A stretch of DNA of 64,000 nucleotides from Kocuria rosea subsp. polaris (GCA_023896275.1 MLDA01000001.1:1-64000); one strand, 5' to 3'. Numbered from the stretch's first letter, positions 43,009 through 51,542 are shown. Numbers and translations: made by a program. The notes: a model not told the origin generated them from the sequence alone.

Positions 43009-44382
43009 GTGACAAGTGACAAGACGACCGCGGAACTCGGCGACACGACCGAGGTCCGCATCGGCGACGCCCTTCTCCACGTCCCCTCGGCCTGGCTCGT
43101 CGTCAGGGACGGGGCAGACGGAGACTTCGCCATCAGGGCCAACGTCTCCACATCCGGTCCTGTGTCCTCAGAGTTCGTTCAACCGAACATCGTCCTCCGA
43201 TTTACGGACGCCGACCGTGGCGACGCCGGTTCGATCCGCATCTCCCGAGCGGTAGCCGTCGACGGCCAGCGGGAGTTCCCATCCACGTGCCTGGTGGGCC
43301 AGCAGGTCACGCGTTTGGGCAGCGGGCCCGTTGTTCGTCGCCAAACGGTCGTCGGCGTCGCCGAGCGCGTACCGTTCCTTCAGGATCGGGTCTTCATCGG
43401 CCTGCCGACGCAGGTCCTGCAGATCATCATGACGCGCGACGCCTCACCCCGGCCCGAGCTGGACCGGCTGCTCGAGTCCGTGGTCCGCTCCGTCCGCGAG
43501 GATCGGGCCGACCCATCGCTCACGCCTCCGGAACCCGTCCCCCTGGACCGGGACCTGATCGATCACGCGCTCATGAAAGAAATCGCGGCGCAGGGTCGCG
43601 ACCAGCCTGTGTACGACGCCCCCTTTGCGCTTTCGGATCCCGCGATGCGCTTCCCGGAACTGCCGCCATCGACGATCTGGCTCTCAACGAACGGTCTCGA
43701 GAGACTCATCGAACTGCGCAGTTCGGGTCTATCAGCAAGATTCGGTGCTCGCCCGGCATCCGCCGTCCATGACGAGCTGACATCCCTGGGGCTCGCCGAC
43801 GGGAGCAACCTGACGCCGCGGGCCGACGAAGTCTTCGGCCCCGCGCACGGCACCCCGGACATCGAGGTCACCGGGCAGGGCTTCGGGATCACGACCAGCG
43901 CAAGAGTCTGGATCGACGGCGAGGCAGCCACGCTCGCGCTCGGCCCCACCCACGAAGATCTGCGCCACGGACGGACCGGGCAGGCCTACCTGCTCCGGGA
44001 ACGGTCCCTCGCTGTGCCCGCTCTCCTCGCACTCTGGACGGGACTGCGCGCAAGCTGGCCCACCGACGAAGCGGAACTGGAAGGACTTCCTCTCGAGGTC
44101 CTCGACCGGGCGCTTTCGGCAGCCGGCCTGCCGGCCCAGGACGACGGCAAAGGCACCTCGATGGCTGCGGACCTCTCCACCGGAAATTGGACGGGATGGG
44201 GACTGACGACGAGTGAGATGCCCCATCTCCAGTGGATCGCCACCGACGCCCGCGGCCCGTTTCAGGTCAGTATCGCCGAGCCCGGGGCCGGGGAAGCCAC
44301 ACTGCACGGAACGGATGCGCTGGCGCTCATCTACGCGATCGGCGAGCGCGTGGGGAAAGTACTGGCGACCTCCGCCACCTAG
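43009..44382 (+). CDS. ESX-locus protein with LpqN-like and EspG-like halves
   Basis: The 457-residue protein has no signal peptide. The first 165 residues (V-R-I-G-D-A-L-L-H-V-P-S-A-W then I-R-I-S-R-A-V-A-V-D-G) look like the LpqN/DcrB-type alpha-beta fold. The rest (L-S-T-N-G-L-E-R-L, S-A-V-H-D-E-L-T-S-L-G-L-A-D-G-S-N-L-T, then repeated beta strands) follows the pattern of EspG, the cytosolic chaperone of ESX substrates. It is the last gene of the rightward operon. If correct, this would be the locus chaperone for the WXG-like exports. Both domain matches are by eye and need profile searches. Confidence 0.6.
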   Translation: MTSDKTTAELGDTTEVRIGDALLHVPSAWLVVRDGADGDFAIRANVSTSGPVSSEFVQPNIVLRFTDADRGDAGSIRISRAVAVDGQREFPSTCLVGQQVTRLGSGPVVRRQTVVGVAERVPFLQDRVFIGLPTQVLQIIMTRDASPRPELDRLLESVVRSVREDRADPSLTPPEPVPLDRDLIDHALMKEIAAQGRDQPVYDAPFALSDPAMRFPELPPSTIWLSTNGLERLIELRSSGLSARFGARPASAVHDELTSLGLADGSNLTPRADEVFGPAHGTPDIEVTGQGFGITTSARVWIDGEAATLALGPTHEDLRHGRTGQAYLLRERSLAVPALLALWTGLRASWPTDEAELEGLPLEVLDRALSAAGLPAQDDGKGTSMAADLSTGNWTGWGLTTSEMPHLQWIATDARGPFQVSIAEPGAGEATLHGTDALALIYAIGERVGKVLATSAT

Positions 44383-44399
44383 CGAGACGGCGGAGGGGT

Positions 44400-45596
44400 T
44401 CAGACGTTGAGGCGGTAGCCGCGCTTGATCACCGTGGCCACGAGCTTCGGGTTCGGCAGCGACTGGCGCAACCTGCTGACCGCCATGTCCAGCGCGTGGT
44501 CGCCCTGCCCCTCGGGCAGGATGCCGATCAGATCGGCGCGGGAGAGCACAGCGCCCTCCGCGTCGGCGATCGCCCGGAAGAGCGCGAGCTGGGACGGACC
44601 GAGTTCCGCGGTCTCCTCCCCCAGCGTCACCTGGCTGCCGCGGATGCTCAGCTCGCCGAACGCCGTCGCGCAGCGCTGCGTCCCGCGGTCGGAGAGGTAC
44701 TCCACGATCTGCCGAATCATGGCGCCCATCCGGAAGCGCTCCGGGATCAGGGGATCGATACCGACGTCCTGCAGCGGCTGGGCCGTCACCGGGCCGACGG
44801 TCGCGGCGACGACGTTGGTCTGGAACGCCTGCACCAGCTCCCAGTAGCGGCCCCGCTCGTGGGCCGCGCTCCACAGCGCGTCGACCGCGGGCGCGGCGGT
44901 AAAGGTGACGACGTCGAGGCCGCCACTCACGACGGCGTCGATCAGCTTCTCAACCTTCTCCGCGCTGCCCTCGGGAACGACCCAACGGTACGGGGAGACG
45001 GTGATGACGGTGGCGCCAGCGGCCTCGAGCCGGGCGATGTCGTCGAGGTCGGCGTGGCCGTGCATCTGGATCGCGACGGTGCAGCCCTCTACGCCGTTGT
45101 CCAAGACAGAGTCCACGAGCGTGGACGTGCGTTCGTCCTTGCTGATGCCGTCGTCGGTGAAGCCGGCGGCACGCACGGCGCCCCGGGCCTTCGGTCCGCG
45201 CACATAGATCGACGCGTTTTCGAGGACCTCCGTCAGGTCTTCCCCCTGGCCGTGGGCATCGGCCGATTCGATCCAGCGGCGCATCCCGTACGCCGTGGTC
45301 ACCAGAAGGTAGTCCGGCCGGGCGGCGATCAGTTCTTGGGTCTCCCTGACAAGCTCGGCATCCTCGGCGATCGGGGCGATTTTCAGCACGGGTGCGTGCA
45401 GGACTTCGGCCCCTCGCCGTTCGAGCGCGTCGATCAGGTCAGCCGAGCGTCGGTCGCTGGTCACGCCGATCCGGAAGCCGGTCAGCGATCCGCCTGCGGC
45501 CTCGGGGATCGCGACGGTGTCCGGCTTGTCCGGGCTGCAGGCTGAGCCGGCCCGTCGCTCTGCCTCAGCGCTGGCCTGTTCGCTCTTGTCCGTCAC
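44400..45596 (-). CDS. hemD: uroporphyrinogen-III synthase with C-terminal winged-helix domain
   Basis: The protein has 398 residues. Residues about 35-285 form the two-lobed HemD fold (F-R-I-G-V-T-S-D-R-R, V-T-T-A-Y-G-M, Y-V-R-G-P-K-A, V-V-T-F-T-A-A-P-A, A-A-T-V-G-P-V-T). A response-regulator-type winged helix occupies about 305-398 (L-S-R-A-D-L-I, V-S-R-L-R-Q-S-L, V-I-K-R-G-Y-R-L). This fusion recurs in actinobacteria and may let haem/siroheme precursors feed back on transcription. GTG 45596 overlaps the cobA stop (GTGA), with GGAGG eight bases ahead. It provides uroporphyrinogen III for siroheme in NirB. Confidence 0.9.
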   Translation of the reverse strand: MTDKSEQASAEAERRAGSACSPDKPDTVAIPEAAGGSLTGFRIGVTSDRRSADLIDALERRGAEVLHAPVLKIAPIAEDAELVRETQELIAARPDYLLVTTAYGMRRWIESADAHGQGEDLTEVLENASIYVRGPKARGAVRAAGFTDDGISKDERTSTLVDSVLDNGVEGCTVAIQMHGHADLDDIARLEAAGATVITVSPYRWVVPEGSAEKVEKLIDAVVSGGLDVVTFTAAPAVDALWSAAHERGRYWELVQAFQTNVVAATVGPVTAQPLQDVGIDPLIPERFRMGAMIRQIVEYLSDRGTQRCATAFGELSIRGSQVTLGEETAELGPSQLALFRAIADAEGAVLSRADLIGILPEGQGDHALDMAVSRLRQSLPNPKLVATVIKRGYRLNV

Positions 45597-46651
45597 GCGC
45601 GCGAGTCCTCCCTCGAGCCGGCCGCCGCACCCACGTGCGAGGCCAGTTCTTTCCAATCGTTTCCGACGGCGACCACGTCGCCGATGACAACAACCGCGGG
45701 CGAAGCGCACTTGGCTTCGGCCGCCGCCATGGCCAGCTTATCCAGCGTCGCAACGGTCGAGCGCTGCGTGTCGGTGTATCCGCGCTCGATGACGGCCGCC
45801 GGGGTCTTGGGATCGAGACCGTTGCGGATCAGGCCCGCGACGGTCTGCGGCAGCGTGGCCACTCCCATGAGCACCACGATCGTCCCGCCGAGACCCGCCA
45901 GGTGCTCCAGCTCCGCATCGCTGAACGGCTGGTGCCCGGAGGCCACGGTGAACATCTTCGCGACCCCGCGGTGCGTGACCGGGATGCCGACCGTGCCGGG
46001 CACGGAGATCGAACTGGTGATGCCCGGGATCGCGGTCACAGGCACGCCGGCGGCAACACACGCCTCGACCTCCTCGCCGCCCCGACCGAAGACGAAGGGA
46101 TCACCACCCTTGAGGCGGACGACCGACTTCCCCTCGAGCGCGGAGGCGACCAGCATGTCCTGGATCTGTCCTTGCGGCACCTTGTGGTGGCCGGGCGTCT
46201 TGCCGACGTCGATCAGTTCGGCGCCGGGGGCCAGCTCGCCGACCATGCCGGCCGGGCCCAGCCGGTCGTAGTAGACGACGTCGGCCTGGGCCAGCGCCTT
46301 GCGGCCCGCCACGGTCAGCAGATCCGCCTCGCCCGGGCCGCCGCCGACGAGGGTCACGGTGCCGTGTTCGGGGGCGGCCTCCTCCTGCACCAGCATGACG
46401 CGCCGCTCGCGCGCCAACGCGGGCAGGAAGTCCCAGCCGGGGTTGCCGTCGTCGACCGCGACCATGAGACTGGCGCGGGACAACGCGGGGCTGAGCCCGG
46501 CCATCTCCGAGGGGACGACGGCGGTCGTCACCGCCGCGCCAAGGCTGCGGTAGCGCGCGACCGCGCGGCGCGCGGCGCGCTGGGCGCCGCACACCACCAC
46601 GATGTGGCCCGACAGCTGCGTCGTTCCAATGAACGGCGCGTGCGCGGTCAT
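45593..46651 (-). CDS. cobA: uroporphyrinogen-III C-methyltransferase with degenerate N-terminal domain
   Basis: The protein has 352 residues. The C-terminal methylase (about 95-340) has V-T-L-V-G-G-G-P-G-E-A-D-L-L-T, Y-Y-D-R-L, R-L-K-G-G-D-P-F-V-F-G-R-G-G-E-E and I-P-G-I-T-S-S. It makes precorrin-2 from uroporphyrinogen III and SAM. The first 90 residues look like the Rossmann half of CysG/Met8 but lack the glycine-rich nucleotide loop, so precorrin-2 oxidation activity is doubtful. ATG 46651 overlaps the nirB stop. It is the middle gene of nirB-cobA-hemD. Confidence 0.92.
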   Translation of the reverse strand: MTAHAPFIGTTQLSGHIVVVCGAQRAARRAVARYRSLGAAVTTAVVPSEMAGLSPALSRASLMVAVDDGNPGWDFLPALARERRVMLVQEEAAPEHGTVTLVGGGPGEADLLTVAGRKALAQADVVYYDRLGPAGMVGELAPGAELIDVGKTPGHHKVPQGQIQDMLVASALEGKSVVRLKGGDPFVFGRGGEEVEACVAAGVPVTAIPGITSSISVPGTVGIPVTHRGVAKMFTVASGHQPFSDAELEHLAGLGGTIVVLMGVATLPQTVAGLIRNGLDPKTPAAVIERGYTDTQRSTVATLDKLAMAAAEAKCASPAVVVIGDVVAVGNDWKELASHVGAAAGSREDSRA

Positions 46652-49344
46652 GAAGCCGCACCGCCGGCGGGGGCGCCGACCGGGATCGAAGCGCCGAGCG
46701 GGACCGGGCCGGCCGGACGCTTCTGACCGCGCTCCTCGACATAGGCGAGGGTCTCGTCCTTCTGGTCGGGTGCGTTCACGAAAGAACGGAAGCGGCGCAG
46801 GCGCTCCGGGTCCTTCAACGTGGCCGCCCACTCATCCTCGTAGCCCTCCACGTGGCGGTTCATGGCAGCTTCCAGCTCCTCTCCGAGGCCGAGGGAATCC
46901 TCGACCACCACGGAGTACACGTGCTCGATGCCGCCTTCCAGGTCATCCATCCAGTGTGCCGTGCGCTGCAGGCGATCGGCGGTTCGGATGTAATACATGA
47001 AGAACCGGTCGATGTACTTCAGCAGGGTCTTGTCGTCCAGATCTTTGGCCAGCAGCTTGGCGTGGGCCGGGTTCGCGCCGCCGTTGCCGCCGACGTACAG
47101 GTTCCAGCCGGCCTCCGTCGCGATCACGCCGACGTCCTTGCCCTTCGCCTCCGCGCATTCGCGGGCGCAACCGGAGACGCCCATCTTGAGCTTGTGGGGC
47201 GAGCGCAGGCCGCGGTAGCGCAGCTCGAGGTCGATCGCCATCTTGACCGAGTCCTGCACGCCGTAGCGGCACCACGAGGAGCCGACGCACCCCTTGACCG
47301 TGCGCAGCGACTTGCCGTAGGCCTGACCAGACTCGAACCCGGCGTCGACGAGCTCCTTCCAGATGTCCGGCAACTGCTCGAGCCGCGCACCGAACATGTC
47401 GATGCGCAGACCACCGGTGAGCTTCGTGTAGAGCCCGTACTTCTGGGCGACGTTCGCGATCACGCCGAGCTTCTCCGGGGTGATCTCGCCGCCGGGGATG
47501 CGCGGGACAACCGAGTAGGTACCGTCCTTCTGCATGTTCGCCAGCGCGCGGTCGTTGGTGTCCTGGAGGCCGCCGAGGTCGCCGTCGAGCGGGTGGGCGT
47601 TGTGCTGGGAGGCGAGGATGTTCGCGATGGCGGGCTTGCAAATGTCGCAGCCGAGGCCGGTGCCGAAGCGCTCCATGACGGCCTCGAACGACTGCAGGTC
47701 GGCCAGCCGGATCGCTTCGAAGAGCTCGGCGCGGGAGAACGCGATGTGCTCGCAGATGGCTTTGGAGACCTCGACGCCGCTCTTGGTCAACTCCTTCTCG
47801 ATGAGCTTCTTGAGCATCGGCACGCAGGAGCCGCAGGACGTGCCGGCCTTGGTGCAGCCCTTGACGCCGGCCAGGTCCTGCACCGGTTCCTGCCCTTCGC
47901 AGGTGCCGCAGCCGCCGACGGTGTCGCGGATGGCCCCGGCCGTGACGTTGTTGCACGAGCAGAGGGTCGCGTCGTCGGGCAGCTCGGTGTCCGGGGCGTC
48001 GCCGCCGCCGGCCGCCGACAGGTAGGCGCCGGGCTCGCCCGGCAGTTCGCGGCCCAGCAACGGGCGCAGCGAAGTGTAGGGGGCGGCGTCGCCGACGAAG
48101 ATGCCGCCGAGCAGCGTCTTCGCGTCGTCGCTGACGACGAGCTTCTGGTAGACGCCGCGGGCCGGGTCGGCGTAGACGACCTCGAGGGCACCCTCGGCCT
48201 TGGCGAACGCGTCGCCGAAACTGGCGACGTCGACTCCGGAGAGCTTGAGCTTGGTCGCGGTGTCGAAGCCCTCGAACGTGGCCTCCCCGCCGCAGAGGCG
48301 GTCCGCGACGATCTCCGCCATCGTGTTGGCGGGGGCGACGAGGCCGATGCAGAAGCCGCCGAAGTTGGCGACCTCGCCGACGGCCCAGATGTTCGCGACG
48401 TCGGTCGCGCAGGTCTCGTCGATGACGACGCCGCCGCGCGGGCCCATCCGGAAGACGGGCGAGTAGTCGTCGGCCGGCTCCTGGTCGGTGCCCTCGAGCT
48501 CGTCGACCGGCTTGCCGGCGGTGTCCGCGGCGATCGCCTTGGCGCGCTGGTTGATGTTGCGGATCAGCTCATCGCGTGGGCGCACGCCGATCGAGACGAT
48601 GACCATGTCGGCGTCGATGATGCGGCCGTCGGCCATCTCGACGCCGGTCACGCGCTCCTCGCCGTCGACCTCGGAAGTGAGGACCTTGCTCGGGAAGACG
48701 CCGCCGTGGACCTCGAGGCCCTTCTCGGCGATGAGGCGCCCCATGGCCTGCCCCGCACCCTCGTCGAGCTGGGTTCCCATGAGCCACTTGCCGCCGTCGA
48801 TCACGATCGGGTTGGCGCCGAGGGACTTCACGCCTGCCGCGGCCTCGAGGCCGAGCAGGCCGCCGCCGATGGTGACGGCGTTGATCGTGCGTCCGTACTT
48901 TTCGGTGAGCTCCTTAATCTGGTGGTTGATGGCCCAGACGTCCTCGAGGTACCGGTACACGTGCGTGTGCTCGTTGCCCGGGATCGGCAGCGTCGCGGCG
49001 TTGGAACCGGTCGCGAGGACCAACTCGTCGTAGGCGAAGCGGCGGCCGTCGGCCGTGACGGCCTCCTTGGTCTCCAGGTCCAGGTCGACGACGCGGGCAT
49101 CACGCACCAGCTCGATGCCCTCGTTCTCCCACAGATCCTTGTCGAACGTCAGGTCGACGCCGGTGTCCGTGAGGGCCTTGGAGAGGGCCACCCGATCGTA
49201 GGGGACGTGCGGCTCCTCGGTCAGCACGGTCACGTGAGAGCCGGCCAGACCGCGAGCGGACATGGCATCGGTGAATCGGTGCGCGGCGGGGCCGCCTCCG
49301 ACGACGACGATCCGGCGGGTGCCCGTGGTGGTGGCGTTGCTCAT
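46648..49344 (-). CDS. nirB: assimilatory nitrite reductase (NADH) large subunit
   Basis: The protein has 898 residues. An FAD/NADH half comes first (V-V-V-G-G-G-P-A-A-H-R near 14, V-T-I-G-G-G-L-L-G-L-E-A near 150). A BFD-type [2Fe-2S] domain has C-S-C-N-N-V and G-C-G-T-C near 460-480. The ferredoxin-nitrite reductase halves end in the siroheme/[4Fe-4S] ligands C-V-G-S-S-W-C (about 685) and G-V-S-G-C-A-R-E-C (about 722). It reduces nitrite to ammonium with NADH. The start at 49344 has GAGGGAACC just upstream; a 75-residue extension is rejected. A promoter with a candidate GlnR box lies in the divergent nirD gap. Confidence 0.96.
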   Translation of the reverse strand: MSNATTTGTRRIVVVGGGPAAHRFTDAMSARGLAGSHVTVLTEEPHVPYDRVALSKALTDTGVDLTFDKDLWENEGIELVRDARVVDLDLETKEAVTADGRRFAYDELVLATGSNAATLPIPGNEHTHVYRYLEDVWAINHQIKELTEKYGRTINAVTIGGGLLGLEAAAGVKSLGANPIVIDGGKWLMGTQLDEGAGQAMGRLIAEKGLEVHGGVFPSKVLTSEVDGEERVTGVEMADGRIIDADMVIVSIGVRPRDELIRNINQRAKAIAADTAGKPVDELEGTDQEPADDYSPVFRMGPRGGVVIDETCATDVANIWAVGEVANFGGFCIGLVAPANTMAEIVADRLCGGEATFEGFDTATKLKLSGVDVASFGDAFAKAEGALEVVYADPARGVYQKLVVSDDAKTLLGGIFVGDAAPYTSLRPLLGRELPGEPGAYLSAAGGGDAPDTELPDDATLCSCNNVTAGAIRDTVGGCGTCEGQEPVQDLAGVKGCTKAGTSCGSCVPMLKKLIEKELTKSGVEVSKAICEHIAFSRAELFEAIRLADLQSFEAVMERFGTGLGCDICKPAIANILASQHNAHPLDGDLGGLQDTNDRALANMQKDGTYSVVPRIPGGEITPEKLGVIANVAQKYGLYTKLTGGLRIDMFGARLEQLPDIWKELVDAGFESGQAYGKSLRTVKGCVGSSWCRYGVQDSVKMAIDLELRYRGLRSPHKLKMGVSGCARECAEAKGKDVGVIATEAGWNLYVGGNGGANPAHAKLLAKDLDDKTLLKYIDRFFMYYIRTADRLQRTAHWMDDLEGGIEHVYSVVVEDSLGLGEELEAAMNRHVEGYEDEWAATLKDPERLRRFRSFVNAPDQKDETLAYVEERGQKRPAGPVPLGASIPVGAPAGGAAS

Positions 49345-49420
49345 GGTTCCCTCGCTTGGTTGGGGTTCGTGGTGCGGCGCGGCCTGGCGAGCCGGTGTGC
49401 CTGCGGTTTCTCTGTCCTCA

Positions 49421-49448
49421 AATCTAGGGAGTGGGATTTGCCCTGCAA
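49421..49448 (-). promoter_or_regulatory. candidate nirB promoter
   Basis: On the minus strand, TTGCAG (49448-49443), a 16-base spacer and TAGATT (49426-49421) make a reasonable sigma-70-type promoter about 77 bases upstream of the nirB start. Confidence 0.4.
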
Positions 49449-49458
49449 TGTCCGGGGT

Positions 49459-49474
49459 GTCACGCCGGGGAAAC
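49459..49474. promoter_or_regulatory. candidate GlnR box upstream of nirB
   Basis: GTCAC-GCCGGG-GAAAC matches the actinobacterial GlnR half-operator gTnAC-n6-GaAAC exactly. It would sit roughly 45-60 bases upstream of the inferred nirB transcription start, a usual activator position. GlnR is known to activate nirB in Streptomyces. Its presence in this organism is not shown by the window. Confidence 0.42.
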
Positions 49475-49704
49475 ATCTTTTCTTCCTGTTCCCGCCGCGC
49501 CGGTGAGCACCGCGAAACCCCGTCGAAACATGCCAACTCGCCCGGAATTTCGGAGCTGCTCCGCCTCACGCGCCGGCCCGTCAGCGTGTGAGACGCGATT
49601 TACCGCAGCGATATTGGTTCCGCTCCACACCTGTAACACGCGCTTCTTAGGCTGATGCCGAACCCGAACGAACCACACCACCGCAAGCACATAAGGAGCG
49701 GACC

Positions 49705-50073
49705 ATGACGACTCTGATCGACGAAACAGCAAACGTGACCACCTGGGTCGAGGCCTGCTGGCTGGATGACCTGAAGCCCGGCTGGGGCGAAGCCGCCTGG
49801 ATCGACGGCCAGCAGATCGCCCTGCTGCGTTTCGCGGACGATACGTTGTTCGCCGTAACGCAGAGGTGCCCGGGAACCGGCGCTCAGGTAATGTCTCGCG
49901 GCATCATGGGCAGCCGAAACGTCGACGGTGAACTCGTCAAGACGATCGCCAGCCCGCTGCACAAAGAGGTCTACCGACTGGACACGGGCGAATGCCTGAA
50001 CGCGGATGACGTCGACCTGCTGGTCTACCCGGTACGCGTCGAGTCCGCCCGCGTCATGGTCGGACTGGGATAA
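49705..50073 (+). CDS. nirD: nitrite reductase (NADH) small subunit
   Basis: The 122-residue Rieske-fold protein has the NirD family pattern W-V-E-A-C-W-L-D-D-L and S-P-L-H-K-E-V-Y-R-L-D-T-G-E-C-L. The cluster ligands of true Rieske proteins are absent (R-C-P-G instead of C-P-H, and no second C-x-x-H pair), as in other NirD subunits. It normally sits next to nirB in one operon. Here it is divergent, followed by the chelatase gene. AAGGAG precedes the ATG. Confidence 0.93.
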   Translation: MTTLIDETANVTTWVEACWLDDLKPGWGEAAWIDGQQIALLRFADDTLFAVTQRCPGTGAQVMSRGIMGSRNVDGELVKTIASPLHKEVYRLDTGECLNADDVDLLVYPVRVESARVMVGLG

Positions 50074-50090
50074 CGATGGGAGCCGCACTG

Positions 50091-50870
50091 ATGTCGCGAA
50101 CCGACGCTAACCATTCGCCGGCGTCGAACGACGCCTGGACCGGATGGATCCCGCCCGTCGAGGCCGGCACGCTGGTCGCCGCCTCGCACGGCACGGGCAG
50201 CCCGGCCGGCCAGCGCGCCATCCGCGCCCTCGTCCAGGCCGTCGACGCCGCCCGCCCCGGGTTGCGCGTCGCCGAGGCTTTCGTGGACGTACAGACCCCG
50301 GACGTCCCGGCCGTGCTCTCCGGCGCCGGGCTGCGCCCCCGCATCGTCCCGCTGCTGCTCTCGACCGGCTACCACACCCGACACGACCTCGCCGAGGCCG
50401 CCGCCGACGCCCCGGGGACGACGGTGTCCCGGGCGCTCGGTCCCGATGCACGCCTTGCCGACGTTCTCGCCCGGCGCCTGACGGAGGCCGGGTTGCGCAA
50501 GGGAGACCAGATCATCATGGCCTGCGCCGGGTCCACCGATGCCCAGGGCGTCGCCGACTGCCACACGATGGCCAAGCTGCTCGCCCAGAAGACCGGTGCC
50601 AAGGTCGAGGCCGCGTTCGTCTCGGCCGCCGAACCCTCCGTCGAAACCGCCGTCGCCCGCGCCCAGGAACGCAAGCAGCGCGGCTGGTTTTCGCCGCGCC
50701 GCCGCGCCGGCCGCGTCGTCGTCTCGACATTCCTCATGGCGCCCGGCCACTTCGCGGCCCGCGTCGCCGGCTGCGACGCCGACGTCGTCACCCAGCCGCT
50801 GCTGGTCCCCGGGCTGCCCGTCCCCGACGAGCTGGTTGAGATCGTCCTGGAACGGTACGACCAGCCGTAG
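50091..50870 (+). CDS. sirohydrochlorin chelatase, CbiX/SirB family
   Basis: The 259-residue protein has two tandem CbiX-type halves. The first begins V-A-A-S-H-G-T-G-S-P with the metal-binding histidine near 31, continuing with V-P-L-L-L-S-T-G-Y-H. The second begins I-I-M-A-C-A-G-S-T-D, with its histidine position changed, and has T-F-L-M-A-P-G-H-F. ATG 50091 is chosen because GGGAG lies eight bases upstream; an in-frame ATG at 50076 is weaker. It inserts iron to complete siroheme for NirB and is co-transcribed with nirD. Confidence 0.85.
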   Translation: MSRTDANHSPASNDAWTGWIPPVEAGTLVAASHGTGSPAGQRAIRALVQAVDAARPGLRVAEAFVDVQTPDVPAVLSGAGLRPRIVPLLLSTGYHTRHDLAEAAADAPGTTVSRALGPDARLADVLARRLTEAGLRKGDQIIMACAGSTDAQGVADCHTMAKLLAQKTGAKVEAAFVSAAEPSVETAVARAQERKQRGWFSPRRRAGRVVVSTFLMAPGHFAARVAGCDADVVTQPLLVPGLPVPDELVEIVLERYDQP

Positions 50871-50904
50871 CCAGCGCCGCAGCATCTTTGGCACCGATCG
50901 ACGC

Positions 50905-50945
50905 GGCGTCGGACCGTCCGGAAGGGCGGTCCGACGCCGTTTTTC
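50905..50945 (+). terminator. Rho-independent terminator of the nirD operon
   Basis: A 15-bp stem is formed by GGCGTCGGACCGTCC (50905-50919) and its complement at 50924-50938, with one G-T pair and the loop GGAA. CGTTTTT follows. It is the cleanest terminator in the window. Confidence 0.92.
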
Positions 50946-51039
50946 GCGTCCGGAGCACCCCCGGCCGGGCCCGCCGCAAGGGGGCCGCGCAAAGAAAAAC
51001 GAACCAATTCGCCCTAGGGGGTATATTCCTCGGGATTTA

Positions 51040-51235
51040 TCGCGTACTGTTGCACTTGTAGTAGTCGTAGTTTTTCACGCAGTATTTGCAGTGCCATGTC
51101 CTTTGCAGGCTTGACCGTTGTAATTCGCGGTGAACTTCCCGCACAGCTACGCGTAGGCCGCGCACCTTGCGGTCACACAACCCGCGCACCAGCGTGCTTT
51201 GTCTCGCGTGCAATGTCTTGAAAGGACAAAAAATC
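51040..51235 (+). promoter_or_regulatory. cspA upstream region / probable long 5' leader
   Basis: Roughly 200 non-coding bases with more A/T than the surroundings precede the cold-shock gene. They include T runs and the direct repeat TTTGCAG near 51084 and 51102. Cold-shock genes often carry long structured leaders that change fold with temperature. No promoter could be fixed, although TATATT at 51022 is a possible -10. Nothing else was seen between the nirD-operon terminator and cspA. Confidence 0.4.
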
Positions 51236-51439
51236 ATGGCAACAGGTACTGTCAAGTGGTTCAACCCGGAAAAGGGCTTCGGCTTCATCGCTCCTGAGGA
51301 CGGCTCCGCCGACGTGTTCGCTCACTACTCGGCCATCCAGTCGAACGGCTTCCGTTCGCTGGACGAGGGTCAGCGCGTCGAGTTCGACGTCACCCAGGGC
51401 CAGAAGGGCCTGCAGGCGGAGAACATCCGCCCGGTCTAA
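51236..51439 (+). CDS. cspA: cold-shock protein
   Basis: The 67-residue single cold-shock domain has RNP1 K-G-F-G-F-I (residues 16-21) and RNP2 V-F-A-H-Y. The start [10 protein letters not shown] is the classic CspA opening, and AAAGGA lies upstream. It acts as an RNA chaperone. It is monocistronic. Confidence 0.96.
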   Translation: MATGTVKWFNPEKGFGFIAPEDGSADVFAHYSAIQSNGFRSLDEGQRVEFDVTQGQKGLQAENIRPV

Positions 51440-51505
51440 GTGAACGGCCTCACGGCCCTCGTTTAGCTTTCGCCGAGAACGCGGATCCGTCCGCGCGCCG
51501 GCTGC

Positions 51506-51537
51506 TCAGGCGCCCCACCAGCTGGTGGGGCGCCTGA
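51506..51537. terminator. 32-base perfect palindrome, bidirectional terminator
   Basis: Two 16-base perfect arms run from 51506 to 51537 (TCAGGCGCCCCACCAG and its complement) with no central spacer. As RNA it folds to a 14-bp GC-rich stem with a 4-base loop. GTTTAA follows on the plus side. It lies between the convergent cspA and monooxygenase-like genes. Confidence 0.75.
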
Positions 51538-51542
51538 CGCGT

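Larger units (their letters stand above)
49345..49704. other. 360-base divergent nirB/nirD regulatory region
   Basis: There is no gene here. The nirB side holds a candidate promoter (49421-49448) and a GlnR-like box (49459-49474). On the nirD side, TAGGCT at 49648 could be a -10 but no good -35 is visible, and an AAGGAG ribosome site lies just before the nirD ATG. No hairpin or riboswitch-like structure was recognised. Confidence 0.6.

Noticed and set aside
46852-49506. Plus-strand open frame of 884 codons opposite nirB
   Set aside because: It is exactly antisense to nirB, shows no recognisable motif and has no ribosome site. It is an effect of high third-position GC.
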